A DNA stretch of 64,000 nt, taken from Sulfuriferula sp. AH1. Lineage in GTDB: Bacteria > Pseudomonadota > Gammaproteobacteria > Burkholderiales > Sulfuriferulaceae. Position numbers and translations under genes: made by a program. Numbering within the stretch: position 1 is the stretch's first letter; each line of letters starts with the position of its first letter. The stretch lies in assembly GCF_002162035.1 (NCBI RefSeq), contig NZ_CP021138.1, positions 2,108,001 through 2,172,000 of the forward strand, given 5' to 3'. Below the pieces are notes generated by a model. It worked only from the letters and a program-made list of their open reading frames with translations, was not told where the DNA came from and made no database searches. Below, piece by piece: positions 9,133 to 18,079 of this stretch.

Positions 9133-9173
9133 CTGTACGGTGGCGTACATTTTTAACGTACGCCACCGTACAG
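9133..9173. promoter_or_regulatory. Double dyad TGTACG-N4-CGTACR between katE and csbD
   Basis: A perfect 16-bp inverted repeat (9133-9148 and 9158-9173) with a nine-base AT-rich middle. Each arm is itself a dyad: TGTACG-GTGG-CGTACA at 9134-9149, and on the other strand TGTACG-GTGG-CGTACG at 9157-9172, centres 23 bp apart. Two same-form sites in opposite orientation look more like a pair of binding sites than a terminator: no T-run follows on either strand and both flanking genes point away. It lies 142 bp from the katE start and 114 bp from the csbD-like start. The binding protein is unknown. Confidence 0.7.
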
Positions 9174-9286
9174 AACTGCATCTTTATCAGGTCTATCTTG
9201 AAGCTGTCACCTACTTCGGTACAGGCAGCTAAATGACGGTTCGTCAGCCTGACCGGATTTTTTAATCATTTACAAGGAGTTCAATC

Positions 9287-9466
9287 ATGAACAAGGATCA
9301 AATCAAAGGCGCCGCAAAAGACATTGCCGGCAAAACGCAGGAAGAGGTCGGCAAACTGACCGGAAGCAAGACGCAGCAAGTCAAAGGGCTTGAGAAACAA
9401 GTCTCGGGCAAGTTACAAAAAGGCGTAGGTGACGCCAAAGAATTCATCAAGGATGCAAACAAATGA
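9287..9466 (+). CDS. CsbD-like stress protein
   Basis: A 59-aa hydrophilic protein of the CsbD/YjbJ family: begins MNKDQIKGAAKDIAGK, then EEVGKLTGS and a second KG-rich half (KQVSGKLQKGVGDAK). Such small Lys/Gly-rich proteins are abundant under general stress in many bacteria, but their molecular role is unknown. AAGGAGT sits seven bases before the ATG and a good terminator follows at once, so it is a monocistronic unit. It is divergent from katE with the shared palindromic region between them, suggesting common stress control. Confidence 0.9.
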   Translation: MNKDQIKGAAKDIAGKTQEEVGKLTGSKTQQVKGLEKQVSGKLQKGVGDAKEFIKDANK

Positions 9467-9489
9467 ATTCCGGCATGAATCCTGATGCG

Positions 9490-9515
9490 ATCCAGTCAAA
9501 TCTGACTGGATTTTT
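9490..9515 (+). terminator. Rho-independent terminator after csbD-like gene
   Basis: Nine-base perfect stem ATCCAGTCA / TGACTGGAT with loop AATC and a T-run, 24 bases after the csbD-like stop. Confidence 0.85.
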
Positions 9516-9577
9516 CGGGGCAGATGCAGATATTGGCTACAGACCCCTGTAGTCAGTATCTATGGGGAGCTTATACC

Positions 9578-9829
9578 ATGATGCAATCAATCGCCGTCCG
9601 GCAGACCCGCGCCAGACTCATGGCAGTGGCCGTATTCATTTCATTCGCCACGGTCTCGAGCATGAGCAATGCCGCATCATGCGGCAAGGGTGCAGGCATA
9701 AGCGCCAATGCACAACCGCGCAAATTTTCCAGAGTAGCGGATTGCCATAATGCGGAACAGAATCTGGAGAAAAGGCCCGTATTCGACCTGAGAAACCTTC
9801 CCCCACAAAAGAAATCACACTGGACTTGA
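9578..9829 (+). CDS. Small secreted protein, unknown
   Basis: An 83-aa open frame whose ATG is preceded by GGGGAG eight bases upstream. Residues about 10-32 form a plausible signal peptide (positively charged start, AVAVFISFATV core, cleavage near SNA). The mature part is about 50 aa, basic, with two cysteines (ASCGKG and ADCHN) and no domain I recognise. It stands alone between a terminator and pepN. The signal and ribosome site support a real gene, but its shortness leaves doubt. Confidence 0.45.
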   Translation: MMQSIAVRQTRARLMAVAVFISFATVSSMSNAASCGKGAGISANAQPRKFSRVADCHNAEQNLEKRPVFDLRNLPPQKKSHWT

Positions 9830-10148
9830 GAAGGTATCAATACAAGCGATTCGCTTTACTATAAGCTGACAAGACCACTCAATCCTTATCGCCGGCCTTA
9901 ATCCATTAAGGCATATCCACCTGCGGTGGCCCTGAAACCAACTACCTCGGCGCACCGCCGCAAGCCATAACGGCAACCCTCGTCCAGCCGCAGGATCGCG
10001 ATTCATAGACTGATTACGCATGACGCCGCAATGACTGAGCCGATAAACTTGCATGCCATGTTGGCTGGCGGTAGAGTTCACCCACGCCACCGCCCATTAC
10101 AGACAACCTGGTGGCCGCCAATGCCAGCCTATACTTACGGATTAATTC
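9830..10148. other. Intergenic region before pepN, no gene seen
   Basis: About 320 bases without a convincing coding frame, RNA gene or repeat. It contains a short inverted repeat CCTTAAT-ccATTAAGG near 9897 and GCCACC/GGTGGC-like elements, but I could not assign a promoter with confidence. It must contain the pepN promoter unless this lies further upstream. Confidence 0.4.
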
Positions 10149-12797
10149 ATGAATGCCCCAGACAAAATAATAACCGATGCGCCCAAAGCCATTCTGTTAA
10201 AAGACTACGCCGCACCGCCCTACCTGATCGATACGGCAGACCTGCACTTCGATCTGTTTGACGACCATGCCCGCGTTACTTCGCGCATGGTCTTGACTCG
10301 CAATGCCGCTGCTGCCGAGCCTCTGGTACTGCAGGGCGAGCAGCTGAAACTGCTGTCGCTAAAACTCGACGATCAGACTGTACCTGCCGGGCAATACCGG
10401 ATCACCGATGCAACCCTGTCTATTGCCGGCGTTCCGGCATCGTTCGTCCTGGAGATCGTCACCGAGATCAGGCCGCAGGACAACAAGGCGCTGGAAGGTC
10501 TGTATAAATCCGGCGACCATTTCTGTACCCAGTGCGAGGCGGAGGGCTTCCGCAAGATCACCCACTTCCTCGACCGGCCGGACGTGATGGCAAAATACAC
10601 GACGACCATCGTCGCCGACCGTAAATACACGCAACTGCTGTCCAACGGCAATCTGGTGGCTCAGGGCGAGCTGGAAGGCGGCAGGCACTGGGCAAAATGG
10701 GTGGACCCGTTCAGAAAACCCAGCTACCTGTTCGCGCTGGTGGCCGGGGATCTGGCGGTTGTGGACGACACCTTCGTCACCTGCTCCGGTCGCAGCGTCG
10801 CCTTGCGCATTTATGTCGAGCATCACAATCTGGATAAAACCGCGCACGCGATGCAATCCCTGAAACGCGCGATGCGCTGGGATGAGGAAACGTTCGGCCT
10901 GGAATACGATCTGGATATTTACATGGTCGTGGCCGTCGACGACTTCAATATGGGCGCGATGGAAAACAAGGGGCTGAACCTGTTCAATTCAAAATATGTG
11001 CTGGCCAAGCCGGAAACCGCTACCGATGCGGATTTTGACGGCATCGAGAGCGTGATCGGCCACGAATATTTCCACAACTGGACCGGCAACCGCGTCACCT
11101 GCCGCGACTGGTTCCAGCTCAGCCTGAAAGAAGGACTCACCGTATTCCGCGATCAGGAATTCTCCGCCGACATGTCCTCGCGCGCGGTGAAGCGTATCAA
11201 CGACGTACGCTCGCTGCGCACCGTGCAGTTTCCGGAAGACGGCGGGCCGATGGCGCATGCAGTACGCCCCGACTCCTATATCGAGATCGGCAATTTCTAC
11301 ACCAGCACCATCTATAACAAAGGCGCCGAAGTCATCCGCATGATGCACACCCTGCTCGGGGCGAACGGCTTCCGCAAGGGCATGGATTTGTACTTCGAAC
11401 GCCACGACGGCCAAGCGGTCACCACGGACGATTTCGTCCGTGCCATGGAAGACGCCAACCAGCGCGATCTCACCCAGTTCCGGCGCTGGTACACCCAGGC
11501 CGGGACACCCGGGATCAGTGCAACCGGTCATTATGACGCGGCCGCCCAAGTCTACACGCTGACGCTCAGGCAAACCTGCCCGCCCACGCCGGGGCAGCCG
11601 CATAAAGCGCCGTTCCATCTGCCCGTCGCCATGGGACTGCTGGATGCGCAAGGAATGGATATGCCGCTGCAACTCGAAGGCGAAAGCGCTGCGACGGGAA
11701 CGACACGCGTGCTCGAATTACGCGAGGCTCAACAGGAATTCCGCTTCATCAATGTCGCGCAGCCGCCGCTGCCATCGCTGCTGCGCGGTTTTTCCGCACC
11801 GGTCAAACTGCATACGGATACCACGCGTGAACAGCTGGCATTTCTGCTGGCACACGACAGCGATGCCTTTAACCGCTGGGAAGCCGGCCAGCGTCTCGCC
11901 GGGGAGATCATTCTGGAACTGGTCGCCATCCACCGTAACGGCAAGGAAATGCACCTCGAGGACACTTTCGTGCAGGCGCTTGCCAAGGCGCTGGGAAGCG
12001 ATCTCGACCCGGCGCTGGTGGCGCAGCTGCTGAGCTTGCCGAGCGAACTCTATCTGGCGGAGGCGATGGATGTAGTCGATGTGGACGGCATCCATCTGGC
12101 GCGGGAATTCGTGCGCCAGACACTGGCCGAACGCCTGCGCGGCGCATTTGAGGCCGCCTATCATGCCAACTCCACCAGCGGCACTTACCGCTTTGATTCC
12201 GTACACGTCGCCAGACGCAGCCTGAAGAATCTCGCCCTCGGCTACCTGATGACATTGAACGACTCCGTGTCGCGCAAGCTGTGCCTGCAGCAATTCGAAC
12301 ACGCGGACAACATGACCGACAGCATCGCCGCGCTGGCTGCACTGACCAATGCCGACTGTGCGGAACGCGCGCCTGCACTGGCGGCGTTTTATGCCAAATG
12401 GCAACATGACCCGCTGGTACTGGATAAATGGTTCGGGCTGCAAGCCACGTCCAAGCTGCCAGAGACGCTCGCAGAAGTCCGTACGTTAACCACGCATCCG
12501 GCATTCGAAATCACGAACCCGAACAAGGTCTATTCGCTGATAGGCGCATTCGCGCGCGCCAACCCGGTGCGCTTCCATGAAGCCTCCGGAGAGGGTTATC
12601 AGTTCCTGGCCGATAAGGTATTGCAGCTCGATGCGTTCAATCCTTCCGTGGCGGCGCGCATGCTGAGCACGCTCAGCCGCTGGCGCAAATATGACACGAA
12701 GCGTCAGGCGCTGATGCAAGCGCAACTGCAACGCATCCTGACCCACCCGGGATTATCCAGAGACGCCTATGAAATAGCGTCGAAGAGCCTGGCATAG
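10149..12797 (+). CDS. pepN: Aminopeptidase N
   Basis: M1-family zinc aminopeptidase, 882 aa, cytoplasmic, removing N-terminal residues from peptides in protein turnover. The zinc motif HEYFHNWTGNR begins at His305 (HExxH, with the third ligand Glu about 19 residues on in SLKEGLTVFRDQEF), and the substrate-binding GAMENKG motif is near residue 268. Length and start (LKDYAAPPYLIDTADLHF) match the proteobacterial PepN type. The ribosome site is weak. It is monocistronic, with 172 bases to efp. Confidence 0.97.
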   Translation: MNAPDKIITDAPKAILLKDYAAPPYLIDTADLHFDLFDDHARVTSRMVLTRNAAAAEPLVLQGEQLKLLSLKLDDQTVPAGQYRITDATLSIAGVPASFVLEIVTEIRPQDNKALEGLYKSGDHFCTQCEAEGFRKITHFLDRPDVMAKYTTTIVADRKYTQLLSNGNLVAQGELEGGRHWAKWVDPFRKPSYLFALVAGDLAVVDDTFVTCSGRSVALRIYVEHHNLDKTAHAMQSLKRAMRWDEETFGLEYDLDIYMVVAVDDFNMGAMENKGLNLFNSKYVLAKPETATDADFDGIESVIGHEYFHNWTGNRVTCRDWFQLSLKEGLTVFRDQEFSADMSSRAVKRINDVRSLRTVQFPEDGGPMAHAVRPDSYIEIGNFYTSTIYNKGAEVIRMMHTLLGANGFRKGMDLYFERHDGQAVTTDDFVRAMEDANQRDLTQFRRWYTQAGTPGISATGHYDAAAQVYTLTLRQTCPPTPGQPHKAPFHLPVAMGLLDAQGMDMPLQLEGESAATGTTRVLELREAQQEFRFINVAQPPLPSLLRGFSAPVKLHTDTTREQLAFLLAHDSDAFNRWEAGQRLAGEIILELVAIHRNGKEMHLEDTFVQALAKALGSDLDPALVAQLLSLPSELYLAEAMDVVDVDGIHLAREFVRQTLAERLRGAFEAAYHANSTSGTYRFDSVHVARRSLKNLALGYLMTLNDSVSRKLCLQQFEHADNMTDSIAALAALTNADCAERAPALAAFYAKWQHDPLVLDKWFGLQATSKLPETLAEVRTLTTHPAFEITNPNKVYSLIGAFARANPVRFHEASGEGYQFLADKVLQLDAFNPSVAARMLSTLSRWRKYDTKRQALMQAQLQRILTHPGLSRDAYEIASKSLA

Positions 12798-12895
12798 ATC
12801 AGGGCGTGACTAACTGGCCAATGCACAGCGCTCAGTTGAAAATCAGAAAAACGTCGCCATATCCGACGCTTGAAGTAGCCTATTTTTCAACGAGT

Positions 12896-12925
12896 TTGGT
12901 GAAATTTGCCAGTATCGGTTAAAAT
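12896..12925 (+). promoter_or_regulatory. Predicted sigma-70 promoter of efp
   Basis: TTGGTG at 12896-12901 and TAAAAT at 12920-12925, spaced 18 bp, 45 bases before the efp ATG. Fits the sigma-70 consensus moderately well; by eye only. Confidence 0.5.
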
Positions 12926-12969
12926 GCCCGATTATTTATTTACCTAATACCCAATCGCAGGAATATCAG

Positions 12970-13527
12970 ATGAAAACAGCACAAGAGCTACGCGCAGGTA
13001 ACGTATTCATGGTCGGCAACGACCCAATGGTGGTACAGAAGGCCGAATTCAGCAAATCCGGGCGTAATGCTTCGGTGGTGAAAATGAAGATGAAGAATCT
13101 GCTTACCGGTGCGACCGCAGAAGCCGTGTACAAGGCAGATGAAAAATTCGAAACCGTGCAACTGGATTACAAGGATTGCACCTACTCCTATTTTGCCGAT
13201 CCCATGTACGTGTTCATGGACGGTGAATACAACCAGTATGAAATCGAAGCCGACAACATGGGCGACGCGCTGAACTATCTGGAAGACGCAATGCCGCTGG
13301 AAGTGATGTTCTACAATGGCAAAGCCATCTCCGTAGAAATGCCTACCACGGTTGTGCGCGAAGTGATTTACACCGAGCCTGCCGTACGTGGCGACACTTC
13401 GGGTAAAGTGCTGAAGCCTGCAAAAATCTCTACCGGCTTTGAAATCCCGGTGGCTGCCTTTGTCGAAATCGGCGATAAAATCGAGATCGATACCCGCACC
13501 AACGAATTCAAGCGTCGCGTTAACTGA
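12970..13527 (+). CDS. efp: Translation elongation factor P (Arg32 type)
   Basis: EF-P, 185 aa, binds between the ribosomal P and E sites and relieves stalling at polyproline. The three-domain length is standard. The tip loop reads SKSGRNAS with Arg32 where E. coli has the beta-lysylated Lys34. Arg-type EF-P is rhamnosylated by EarP in Neisseria, Pseudomonas and Shewanella, using dTDP-L-rhamnose. EarP is often next to efp but is not seen here. AGGAA sits six bases upstream of the ATG; a promoter and a terminator bracket the gene as a single unit. Confidence 0.97.
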   Translation: MKTAQELRAGNVFMVGNDPMVVQKAEFSKSGRNASVVKMKMKNLLTGATAEAVYKADEKFETVQLDYKDCTYSYFADPMYVFMDGEYNQYEIEADNMGDALNYLEDAMPLEVMFYNGKAISVEMPTTVVREVIYTEPAVRGDTSGKVLKPAKISTGFEIPVAAFVEIGDKIEIDTRTNEFKRRVN

Positions 13528-13531
13528 TGCA

Positions 13532-13566
13532 GATTAACCATTCGCTACAACCGCGGATGGTTAATC
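13532..13566. repeat. Inverted repeat after efp
   Basis: Ten-base perfect arms GATTAACCAT (13532-13541) and ATGGTTAATC (13557-13566) around a 15-base loop, starting four bases after the efp stop. It has no T-run; it may stabilise the mRNA end ahead of the terminator at 13573. Confidence 0.5.
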
Positions 13567-13572
13567 GGTAGC

Positions 13573-13600
13573 AAAGCAGCTTCGGCTGCTTTTTTATTTT
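13573..13600 (+). terminator. Rho-independent terminator of efp
   Basis: Stem AAAGCAGC / GCTGCTTT with the stable TTCG tetraloop and a T-rich tail, ending 13 bases before the moeA start. Confidence 0.88.
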
Positions 13601-13613
13601 CAAGGAGCATGCC

Positions 13614-14816
13614 GTGCTGACTGCAGATCAACTGTTAAGCGAATTACTGGATCGCGCCCGCGCTTTGACCGCAACCGAGACCCTGCCGACCGAGGCTGCC
13701 GGCGGACGCGTACTGGCGGCTGCCCAGGTGTCCGCCATCACCGTACCGCCGCTGGACAACAGCGCAATGGACGGCTATGCGGTACGCGCCGCAGAATGCC
13801 ATGGCGGCCAGCCTTTACTGGTCTCGCAGCGCATCGCGGCCGGCCATATGGGCGAGCCGCTGCAGATCGCCAGTGCGGCGCGCATTTTCACTGGCGCACC
13901 GATCCCGCCGGGTGCCGACGCGGTGGTAATGCAGGAACATTGCACGGTCGACGGCAACACCATCCATGTACAACGCCCGGTCAAACCCGGCGACAATATC
14001 CGCCGTGCGGGCGAAGACATCATGGCCGGCGCCGAGATACTGCCGCCCGGCACCCGTATCGGCGCAGCCCACATGGGGCTGGCCGCATCGGTCGGACTGG
14101 CGACGCTGCCGGTATACCGCCGTCTGAAAGTGGCAAGCTTTTCCACCGGCGACGAATTGGCACAGCCCGGCACCGCGCTGCAACCCGGACAGATTTACAA
14201 CTCCAACCGCTATACGCTGACCGGCCTGGTGCAGGCACTGGAATGCGAATGGATAGATATGGGCGCGATTCCCGACACGCTGAGCGACACCATAGCCACC
14301 CTACACCGCGCAGCCACCCTGGCTGACGTCATCATCACCAGCGGCGGCGTCTCGGTCGGCGAAGAAGACCATGTCAAAGCCGCCGTCAGCCAACTGGGGA
14401 CGATAGACTTGTGGAAAGTCGCGATGAAGCCGGGCAAACCAGTGGCTTTTGGTCGTATCGGTGAAGCCGATTTCATCGGCTTGCCCGGCAATCCGGTATC
14501 GGCATTTGCAACATTCAGCCTGTTTGCCCGGCCGTTCCTGCTCAAACGCATGGGCGCAACGCAATTGCGCCCAACGATTTATCGCGTACGTGCCGCCAGC
14601 GAATGGCTGAAATCCGGCGATCGCCGCGAGTTCCTGCGCGGCCGCACCCGGATTGCCGACGACGGCGAGCTCGAAGTTCAGCTCTATCCGAACCAGAGTT
14701 CGGGCGTGCTCAATTCCACCGTCTGGGCCAATGGCTTCGTCGATCTGGAAATCGGGCAAACCATCCGGATTGGTGATATGGTTAGATTCATCCCTTTTAG
14801 CGAAGTGCTGCAATGA
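13614..14816 (+). CDS. moeA: Molybdopterin molybdotransferase MoeA
   Basis: MoeA inserts molybdate into adenylylated molybdopterin in the last step of Mo-cofactor synthesis. The 400-aa length is typical. Motifs: PPLDNSAMDGYAVR, FTGAPIPPGADAVVMQE, then the MPTb domain with FSTGDEL, YNSNRYTL, TSGGVSVGEEDH, KPGKPVAFG and GLPGNPVSAF. The start is GTG with AAGGAG six bases upstream. It overlaps moaD by four bases (ATGA) and leads a three-gene operon moeA-moaD-moaE, pointing to a need for Mo enzymes that are not in this window. Confidence 0.96.
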   Translation: MLTADQLLSELLDRARALTATETLPTEAAGGRVLAAAQVSAITVPPLDNSAMDGYAVRAAECHGGQPLLVSQRIAAGHMGEPLQIASAARIFTGAPIPPGADAVVMQEHCTVDGNTIHVQRPVKPGDNIRRAGEDIMAGAEILPPGTRIGAAHMGLAASVGLATLPVYRRLKVASFSTGDELAQPGTALQPGQIYNSNRYTLTGLVQALECEWIDMGAIPDTLSDTIATLHRAATLADVIITSGGVSVGEEDHVKAAVSQLGTIDLWKVAMKPGKPVAFGRIGEADFIGLPGNPVSAFATFSLFARPFLLKRMGATQLRPTIYRVRAASEWLKSGDRREFLRGRTRIADDGELEVQLYPNQSSGVLNSTVWANGFVDLEIGQTIRIGDMVRFIPFSEVLQ

Positions 14817-15070
14817 ACGTCAAAGTACTCTATTTCGCCAGATTGCGTGAACAGTTCGGCATCAGCGAAGAAACCGTAGCGCTGCCGGATAACGCCGTGA
14901 TGGTAGCGATGCTGCTGGATGTGCTGCGTGCCCGCGGCGGCGTATGGGCCGAACAGTTGGCGGCCGGCAAGGCGTATCGCGTGGCAGTCAATCAGGGGCT
15001 GGTCGATCAGGTCGCGCCGATCGAGGCCGGCGACGAAGTCGCCATCTTCCCGCCGGTGACCGGAGGTTAA
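14813..15070 (+). CDS. moaD: Molybdopterin synthase small subunit MoaD
   Basis: An 85-aa ubiquitin-fold sulfur carrier that gives its C-terminal thiocarboxylate to build the dithiolene of molybdopterin. It ends in PPVTGG, the essential Gly-Gly tail, and starts VKVLYFARLREQFG as in the family. It is coupled to moeA by an ATGA overlap and directly adjoins moaE. It would be activated by an adenylyltransferase such as the MoeB/ThiF-like protein at the right end of the window. Confidence 0.95.
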   Translation: MNVKVLYFARLREQFGISEETVALPDNAVMVAMLLDVLRARGGVWAEQLAAGKAYRVAVNQGLVDQVAPIEAGDEVAIFPPVTGG

Positions 15071-15535
15071 ATGAAAATCGCGGTTCAAAGCGAAGATTTC
15101 GATCTCAGCACCGAAGTCGCCGCCATGCGTGCCAACCAGCCGCAAATCGGCGCGATAGCGAGTTTTGTCGGCCTGGTACGCGACATCAACGACGGCAGCT
15201 CCGTTGCCGCGATGAGTCTGGAGCATTATCCGGCAATGACGGAAAAGGCCTTGCGCGCGATCGCAGCCGAAGCTGCACAACGCTGGCAGATCATCGACGC
15301 TACCATCATCCATCGTATCGGCGACTTGTATCCGAGCGACCAGATCGTACTGGTCACAGTGGCTTCCATGCATCGCCATGACGCGTTCGCCGCTTGCGAA
15401 TTCATCATGGATTTTTTGAAGACGAGCGCACCGTTCTGGAAAAAGGAACTTACTCCGCAAGGCGCGCGCTGGGTGGATGCACGCGAGACCGACGAAAATG
15501 CCACGCAGCGCTGGGTTAAGCCATCATCGCGTTAA
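15071..15535 (+). CDS. moaE: Molybdopterin synthase large subunit MoaE
   Basis: A 154-aa catalytic subunit of molybdopterin synthase, which uses MoaD thiocarboxylate to convert precursor Z. Family motifs are present: GAIASFVGLVRDIN, LEHYPAMTEKAL, IIHRIGDLYPSD, HRHDAFAACEF and PFWKKE with the active Lys. Its ATG follows the moaD stop directly. The 3' end overlaps the convergent ModE-type gene by 20 bases. Confidence 0.95.
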   Translation: MKIAVQSEDFDLSTEVAAMRANQPQIGAIASFVGLVRDINDGSSVAAMSLEHYPAMTEKALRAIAAEAAQRWQIIDATIIHRIGDLYPSDQIVLVTVASMHRHDAFAACEFIMDFLKTSAPFWKKELTPQGARWVDARETDENATQRWVKPSSR

Positions 15536-15872
15536 ACTCGGCGGTCAGCGTCTGCAGCATCTGCGCATGCTGCGATTCCATTTTTTCAAACGCAGCAATC
15601 ACCTGATGGGCTTTCAGAGTCAGTTGCGCCCCGCCGCCGCCTTTACCGCCAGTGCTAGTGGTGACCACGGCCTGACCGAAGGCATTTCCCATCGCATCTA
15701 CCGCATCCCACGCCGCCTTGTAGCTCATCTTCATCGATTTGGCGGCTTTCGAGATCGAACCCATTTCGCCGATCTTCTTTAGCAGTTCCACACGCCCGCG
15801 CCCAATGAAATTTCTACCATTGCGCGTTATCCATACTCTGCCCCATACTTGCGTGTCAGATAGTGTTGTCAT
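15516..15872 (-). CDS. ModE-type HTH regulator without molybdate domains
   Basis: A 118-aa LysR-like winged-helix protein matching the N-terminal half of ModE: GRGRVELLKKIGEMGSI, then SKAAKSMKMSYKAAWDAVDAM (recognition helix region), then a GGKGGGGAQLT stretch. The C-terminal molybdate-binding (TOBE) domains of full ModE are absent, as in several stand-alone ModE-N proteins. The ATG at 15872 is preferred over an upstream TTG; no strong ribosome site is visible for either. It is convergent with moaE, with 20 bases of overlap. A role in regulating Mo metabolism is inferred from family and place. Confidence 0.85.
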   Translation of the reverse strand: MTTLSDTQVWGRVWITRNGRNFIGRGRVELLKKIGEMGSISKAAKSMKMSYKAAWDAVDAMGNAFGQAVVTTSTGGKGGGGAQLTLKAHQVIAAFEKMESQHAQMLQTLTAEFNAMMA

Positions 15873-15926
15873 TTGCGTGTACTCATAATGCAAAAATTAT
15901 TACTAATGTTATCGAGGAGGTGCAGC

Positions 15927-16412
15927 ATGAAAACGATTCTAACCGGCCTGGTCTTGCTCATACTGGGCATCAACCTGCCTGCCATTGCGGCGGACACCAG
16001 CGGATTCAGCAAAATCTACACGGTCAAGGGCGATTTCGACAGCGTACGCGATTCTCTGGTCACCGCTGTGGAAGGACGCGGTTTGAAAATCAATCATATC
16101 AATCATATCAGTGAGATGCTCGACCGTACCGGAAAAGACCTGGGCGCGACCCAGCAAATCTATCTGAATGCGGAACAAATAGAGTTTTGCAGCGCGGTGC
16201 TTTCGCGCAAGATGATGGCAGCCAATCCGGCCAATATTCTGATGTGCCCGTACAGCATCGCCGTGTATAACCTGCCAGCCCAGCCGAACACCATTTACGT
16301 CGCCTATCGCATCCCGCCTGCCGTCAGTGACAAGACATCCGCAGCAGTTTTCCTCGAAGTCAAAAAGTTGCTTAACGACATCATCCAGGAAGGTATTTCC
16401 CTGGCGATGTAA
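15927..16412 (+). CDS. Secreted DUF302 protein
   Basis: A 161-aa protein with a clear signal peptide (LTGLVLLILGINLPAIAAD) and a DUF302-like fold: an early segment FDSVRDSLVTAVEGRGLKI, a Cys in IEFCSAVLSRKMM and a second in ANILMCPYSIAVY. DUF302 proteins are small periplasmic or cytoplasmic proteins of unknown role, found often in sulfur and metal oxidisers. The start was chosen at the ATG preceded by GAGGAGGTG. A short duplication gives the repeat INHINHI near residue 54. It is divergent from the ModE-type gene. Confidence 0.8.
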   Translation: MKTILTGLVLLILGINLPAIAADTSGFSKIYTVKGDFDSVRDSLVTAVEGRGLKINHINHISEMLDRTGKDLGATQQIYLNAEQIEFCSAVLSRKMMAANPANILMCPYSIAVYNLPAQPNTIYVAYRIPPAVSDKTSAAVFLEVKKLLNDIIQEGISLAM

Positions 16413-16432
16413 TCCGTATCCGCAGGCACGCG

Positions 16433-16450
16433 CCCGGCTTGTCTGCCGGG
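16433..16450. terminator. Possible weak hairpin between convergent genes
   Basis: Six-base GC stem CCCGGC / GCCGGG with loop TTGTCT between two convergent genes. Only a weak T-run (GTTTACTT) follows on the plus strand, so it is a doubtful terminator. Confidence 0.3.
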
Positions 16451-16452
16451 GT

Positions 16453-16761
16453 TTACTTGAACTTGTAGTACTGCTGATTCAGATACGCGGCAACGTGCGC
16501 CTCATCTTCGGGGAACCAGCCTGTTCCGGTATTGGCATTGCAAGCGCTGATGCGTGCAGCCAATTGTTGCGGGGTTTTAACCTTGTGATCCGGACGGGTA
16601 TAGATTCTGGAGGCATCACCGCCGAACATCGACGCATGGCAGCTCTGACAGGACTTATCAACCAGGGCTTTGCCGATCTTCGGGTCACCTTTCTCAAAGG
16701 GCGCGGCCAGAGACGTGCTGGAAATGCTCACCAGCGCTAATGCGACAAGTAGTTGTTTCAT
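16453..16761 (-). CDS. Small periplasmic cytochrome c
   Basis: A 102-aa monoheme cytochrome with a signal peptide (MKQLLVALALVSISSTSLAA) and one CQSCH site, followed by a conserved layout with RPDHKVKTPQQLAARISAC and a C-terminal helix EDEAHVAAYLNQQYY. This short form, with an extra Cys near residue 75, is common in betaproteobacteria. GGAG precedes the ATG; an upstream ATG would overlap the M48 gene. It follows the M48 gene by ten bases on the same strand. Its electron partners are unknown; it may carry electrons to oxidases. Confidence 0.85.
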   Translation of the reverse strand: MKQLLVALALVSISSTSLAAPFEKGDPKIGKALVDKSCQSCHASMFGGDASRIYTRPDHKVKTPQQLAARISACNANTGTGWFPEDEAHVAAYLNQQYYKFK

Positions 16762-16771
16762 ATCCACTCCT

Positions 16772-18034
16772 TCAAAAAATGATTGCTTCATTATGCACCG
16801 AAGAAGATAAACGCGCTACCCGCTGCTGGGCATTCGGATGTGAATCGTAAAACAATGAATATAAGCTGTCAGGCGTCAGCGTTGCTGCATTATCACGATA
16901 AAGCTTGATCAGTGCACTAATCAGATTGCCAGCCTCGGCATGCTGCGCTGCATACTGATCCGCCTCGAATTCGTGCTTACGCGAATACACGCTGGAAAGC
17001 GGCTGCAACGGTAAAGTGAAAATGGGCAATACCAGAAAGAACAGCACGAAGCCGGCGCCGGCACCAATTTGCGAGACATTCAGACCGGCGAAAAACCACG
17101 GGCTGGTCATCAGCATATTGAGCACCCACAGGAATGCCAGACTCATGCCGAATATCCACACCATGCGTTTCATCACATGCCGGTGATGGAAATGCCCCAA
17201 CTCATGCGCCAGGACCGCTTCTATCTCGCTGGACTGCAGGTGCTTGAGCAGCGTGTCGAACAATACGATACGCTTACTCTTGCCAAACCCGGTAAAGTAA
17301 GCATTGCCGTGACGGCTGCGCTTGGAGCCATCCATCACAAACAAACCTTGCGCGGCAAAACCGCATTTCTGCAGCAGCTGAGAGATGCGCTGTTTCAGCT
17401 CACCGTCGGGCAGCGGCTCGAACTTGTTGAATAGCGGCGCAATAAAATTGGGATAGATCGCCAGTATCAGCAAATTGAATCCGACCCAGAGCAGCCAGGC
17501 ATACAGCCACCAGTAGACACCTGCCGATGCGATGATCCACAGCACCGCAAACAATAACGGCAAGCCCAATACCGCGCCCAGCACCAGCTGCATTATCATA
17601 TCGGTGAGGAACTGCCGCATTGTCATGGTATTAAAACCGAAGCGCTGCTCCAGCCTGAATTTCCGGTATATCTCCAACGGCAGTTCCGCCAGCCCGCTCA
17701 GCACGATTACACTGGCAATGAGCGCGACATTCGCCACGATCATGCGGTCCGCATGCCCGGACCAGAACCGGGCCAGCCAGTCGACGCCACCCGCCAGCGT
17801 AAAGCCCAATACCAGCAGTACTTCCAGCGTTATTTGCAGCAGCGAGAAACGGCTCTTGGCGACAGTATAATCGGCTGCTTTCCGGTGCTGTTCCAGACTG
17901 ATCCGGTCAGTAAAAGCAGCGGGAACGCTATCGCGATGTTGCCGGACATGCCGAATCTGCCGCATTGCCAACCAGACTCGTAACCCTGTGGTCAGCGCCA
18001 GTGCGCTCAGGAAAATCAAAGTAAATGTATTCAT
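16772..18034 (-). CDS. M48 family membrane metalloprotease, Ste24-like
   Basis: A 420-aa integral membrane zinc protease of the CAAX/Ste24 type. The zinc site HELGHFHH lies in the cytoplasmic domain, and the third ligand Glu is in HEFEADQYA. About six to seven membrane helices, with the conserved FGFN and [17 protein letters not shown] segments. Bacterial homologues are thought to act in membrane protein quality control. Length is full. It shares a strand with the downstream cytochrome c, while orn is transcribed divergently 45 bases away. Confidence 0.93.
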   Translation of the reverse strand: MNTFTLIFLSALALTTGLRVWLAMRQIRHVRQHRDSVPAAFTDRISLEQHRKAADYTVAKSRFSLLQITLEVLLVLGFTLAGGVDWLARFWSGHADRMIVANVALIASVIVLSGLAELPLEIYRKFRLEQRFGFNTMTMRQFLTDMIMQLVLGAVLGLPLLFAVLWIIASAGVYWWLYAWLLWVGFNLLILAIYPNFIAPLFNKFEPLPDGELKQRISQLLQKCGFAAQGLFVMDGSKRSRHGNAYFTGFGKSKRIVLFDTLLKHLQSSEIEAVLAHELGHFHHRHVMKRMVWIFGMSLAFLWVLNMLMTSPWFFAGLNVSQIGAGAGFVLFFLVLPIFTLPLQPLSSVYSRKHEFEADQYAAQHAEAGNLISALIKLYRDNAATLTPDSLYSLFYDSHPNAQQRVARLSSSVHNEAIIF

Positions 18035-18079
18035 GCTCAGGATTATGCCACAATCTGGGTTTTAACCGTTGGAAGCGAA

